A stretch of DNA of 6,186 bases from Wenzhouxiangella sp. Lineage in GTDB: Bacteria > Pseudomonadota > Gammaproteobacteria > Xanthomonadales > Wenzhouxiangellaceae. Below are positions 5,377 through 6,186 of this stretch, piece after piece (the first letter of the stretch is position 1; the number at the start of each line of letters is the position of its first letter). Made by a program: the position numbers and the translations under genes. The stretch spans positions 1-6,186 of the forward strand of contig SLJA01000085.1 in the NCBI GenBank assembly GCA_007135355.1, given 5' to 3'. The notes under the pieces were generated by a model. The model was not told the DNA's origin, searched no databases, and worked only from the letters and a program-made list of their open reading frames with translations.

Positions 5377-6186
5377 TCAGGCCGCTTCGCGGTGCTCGGC
5401 GCGTGCAGCGTCGCCGGAGGGGGTCAGGCCAGCCTGCAGTTCCTCGTGGTCGAAGTCGTCGACCGCCACGACCTCCAGGCTGCGCTTGCGCACATCCAGC
5501 AGCAGTTCGACGTCCTGGTCGCTGAGCAGGCCCTTGTCGTGGGCCTGGGCGACCTGCTCCTCGTAGGTCCGTCCGCCGATTTCGCCGCTGCGCAGGGCCT
5601 TGAGCAACTTGCGGTCCAGCGGTTCGGCCGCGATCACCTTGGGCAGCAGGGTTTCCATGACGCCCACCGGGTGACCGGCACGGTCGGACTTGTAGATGCC
5701 GCGGGTCAGGCGGTCGCGGGTCTCGGACGGCGACAGCATGAGGGCGGCGACCTTGTGGCCCAGGCGGTCGTTGGGCGCGCGCTCGGAGCGGCCGGTCGGG
5801 AACACCACCAGGCGCAGGAACGGACGCACCCAGGCGAACGGATAGTTGTCGATGACGCCGGACAGCGCGTTCTGGATGCGATGGATGGCATCGTGAAACG
5901 CCCAGGCCATGATCGGCTGGTCGGCCGCCGGACGGCCCTCCTGCTCGAACCGGCGCAGCATGGCCGAGCAGATGTAGAGCTGGCTCAGGGCATCGCCGAG
6001 ACGGGCCGAGATCTTCTCTTTCTGCTTGAGCTTGCCGCCGTAGGTCAGCATGGCGATATCGGCCAGGAAGGCAAAGGCGGCCGCGTAGCGGCTGAGCTTG
6101 CGGTAGTACTTGCGCGTCTTGCGATCGCCCGGTACTGCGGCAAAGCGGCCGGAGCTGACGCCCAGAACCATGGAGCGCACGGCACA
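5377..6186 (-). CDS. fadE: Acyl-CoA dehydrogenase FadE, C-terminal part (5' end missing)
   Basis: FadE carries out the first step of fatty acid beta-oxidation, oxidation of acyl-CoA to trans-2-enoyl-CoA with FAD. The window holds the last 269 codons; E. coli FadE is 814 residues, so about a third is present. The visible part is the end of the dehydrogenase fold plus the DUF1974 tail special to FadE: RSMVLGVSSGRF just after the edge, then GGKLKQKEKISARLGDALSQLY, then FPTGR with DRLGHKVA, then PVGVMETLLPKVIAAEP, and VDDFDHEEL near the C terminus, all closely parallel to E. coli FadE. The frame remains open to the window edge; a GTG at 6180 is an internal valine, not a start. The catalytic glutamate region and FAD site lie outside. 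It is followed by a hairpin and then the btuB riboswitch; no functional link to B12 is evident. Confidence 0.93.
   Translation of the reverse strand, partial: CAVRSMVLGVSSGRFAAVPGDRKTRKYYRKLSRYAAAFAFLADIAMLTYGGKLKQKEKISARLGDALSQLYICSAMLRRFEQEGRPAADQPIMAWAFHDAIHRIQNALSGVIDNYPFAWVRPFLRLVVFPTGRSERAPNDRLGHKVAALMLSPSETRDRLTRGIYKSDRAGHPVGVMETLLPKVIAAEPLDRKLLKALRSGEIGGRTYEEQVAQAHDKGLLSDQDVELLLDVRKRSLEVVAVDDFDHEELQAGLTPSGDAARAEHREAA

Overview
The window reads as a conserved chromosomal segment of a GC-rich gammaproteobacterium. The gene set (a GlnB-type PII protein, a lipoprotein M1 aminopeptidase of the leukotriene A4 hydrolase type, SufT, a riboswitch-controlled BtuB-type receptor and a FadE-type acyl-CoA dehydrogenase with a DUF1974 tail) together with a GTAG-tagged REP-like palindrome points to the Xanthomonadales/Lysobacterales side (Lysobacter, Stenotrophomonas or Wenzhouxiangella-like). 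That placement is inference from family knowledge, not a database result.

Layout, left to right. (1) The last 108 codons of glnB, plus strand, 5' end outside the window. (2) 61 bases later, a complete 634-residue lipoprotein aminopeptidase, plus strand. (3) A 173-base intergenic stretch with a REP-like stem-loop followed by a strong promoter candidate (TTGATT, 19 bases, TATAAT) whose spacer holds a dyad. (4) A stand-alone sufT, plus strand. (5) A 192-base gap between convergent genes, largely filled by a long imperfect inverted repeat built from GCAGAG-like units. (6) A complete 592-residue TonB-dependent receptor, minus strand. (7) A 387-base leader carrying a clear cobalamin riboswitch on the minus strand, which identifies the receptor as BtuB. 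(8) The 3' end of fadE, minus strand, running off the right edge.

The genes cover separate housekeeping jobs: nitrogen/carbon sensing (PII), peptide turnover at the cell envelope (aminopeptidase), iron-sulfur maturation (SufT), vitamin B12 uptake (BtuB) and fatty acid beta-oxidation (FadE). The only tightly coupled unit is riboswitch plus btuB: the aptamer senses cobalamin and the 127-base segment between aptamer and start codon contains a hairpin that can cover the btuB ribosome binding site.

I found no evidence of a wholly new system. The points most worth a second look are regulatory: the MerR-like promoter geometry before sufT, the SD-sequestering hairpin and the repeated P5-like arms in the btuB leader, and the long inverted repeat between sufT and btuB.
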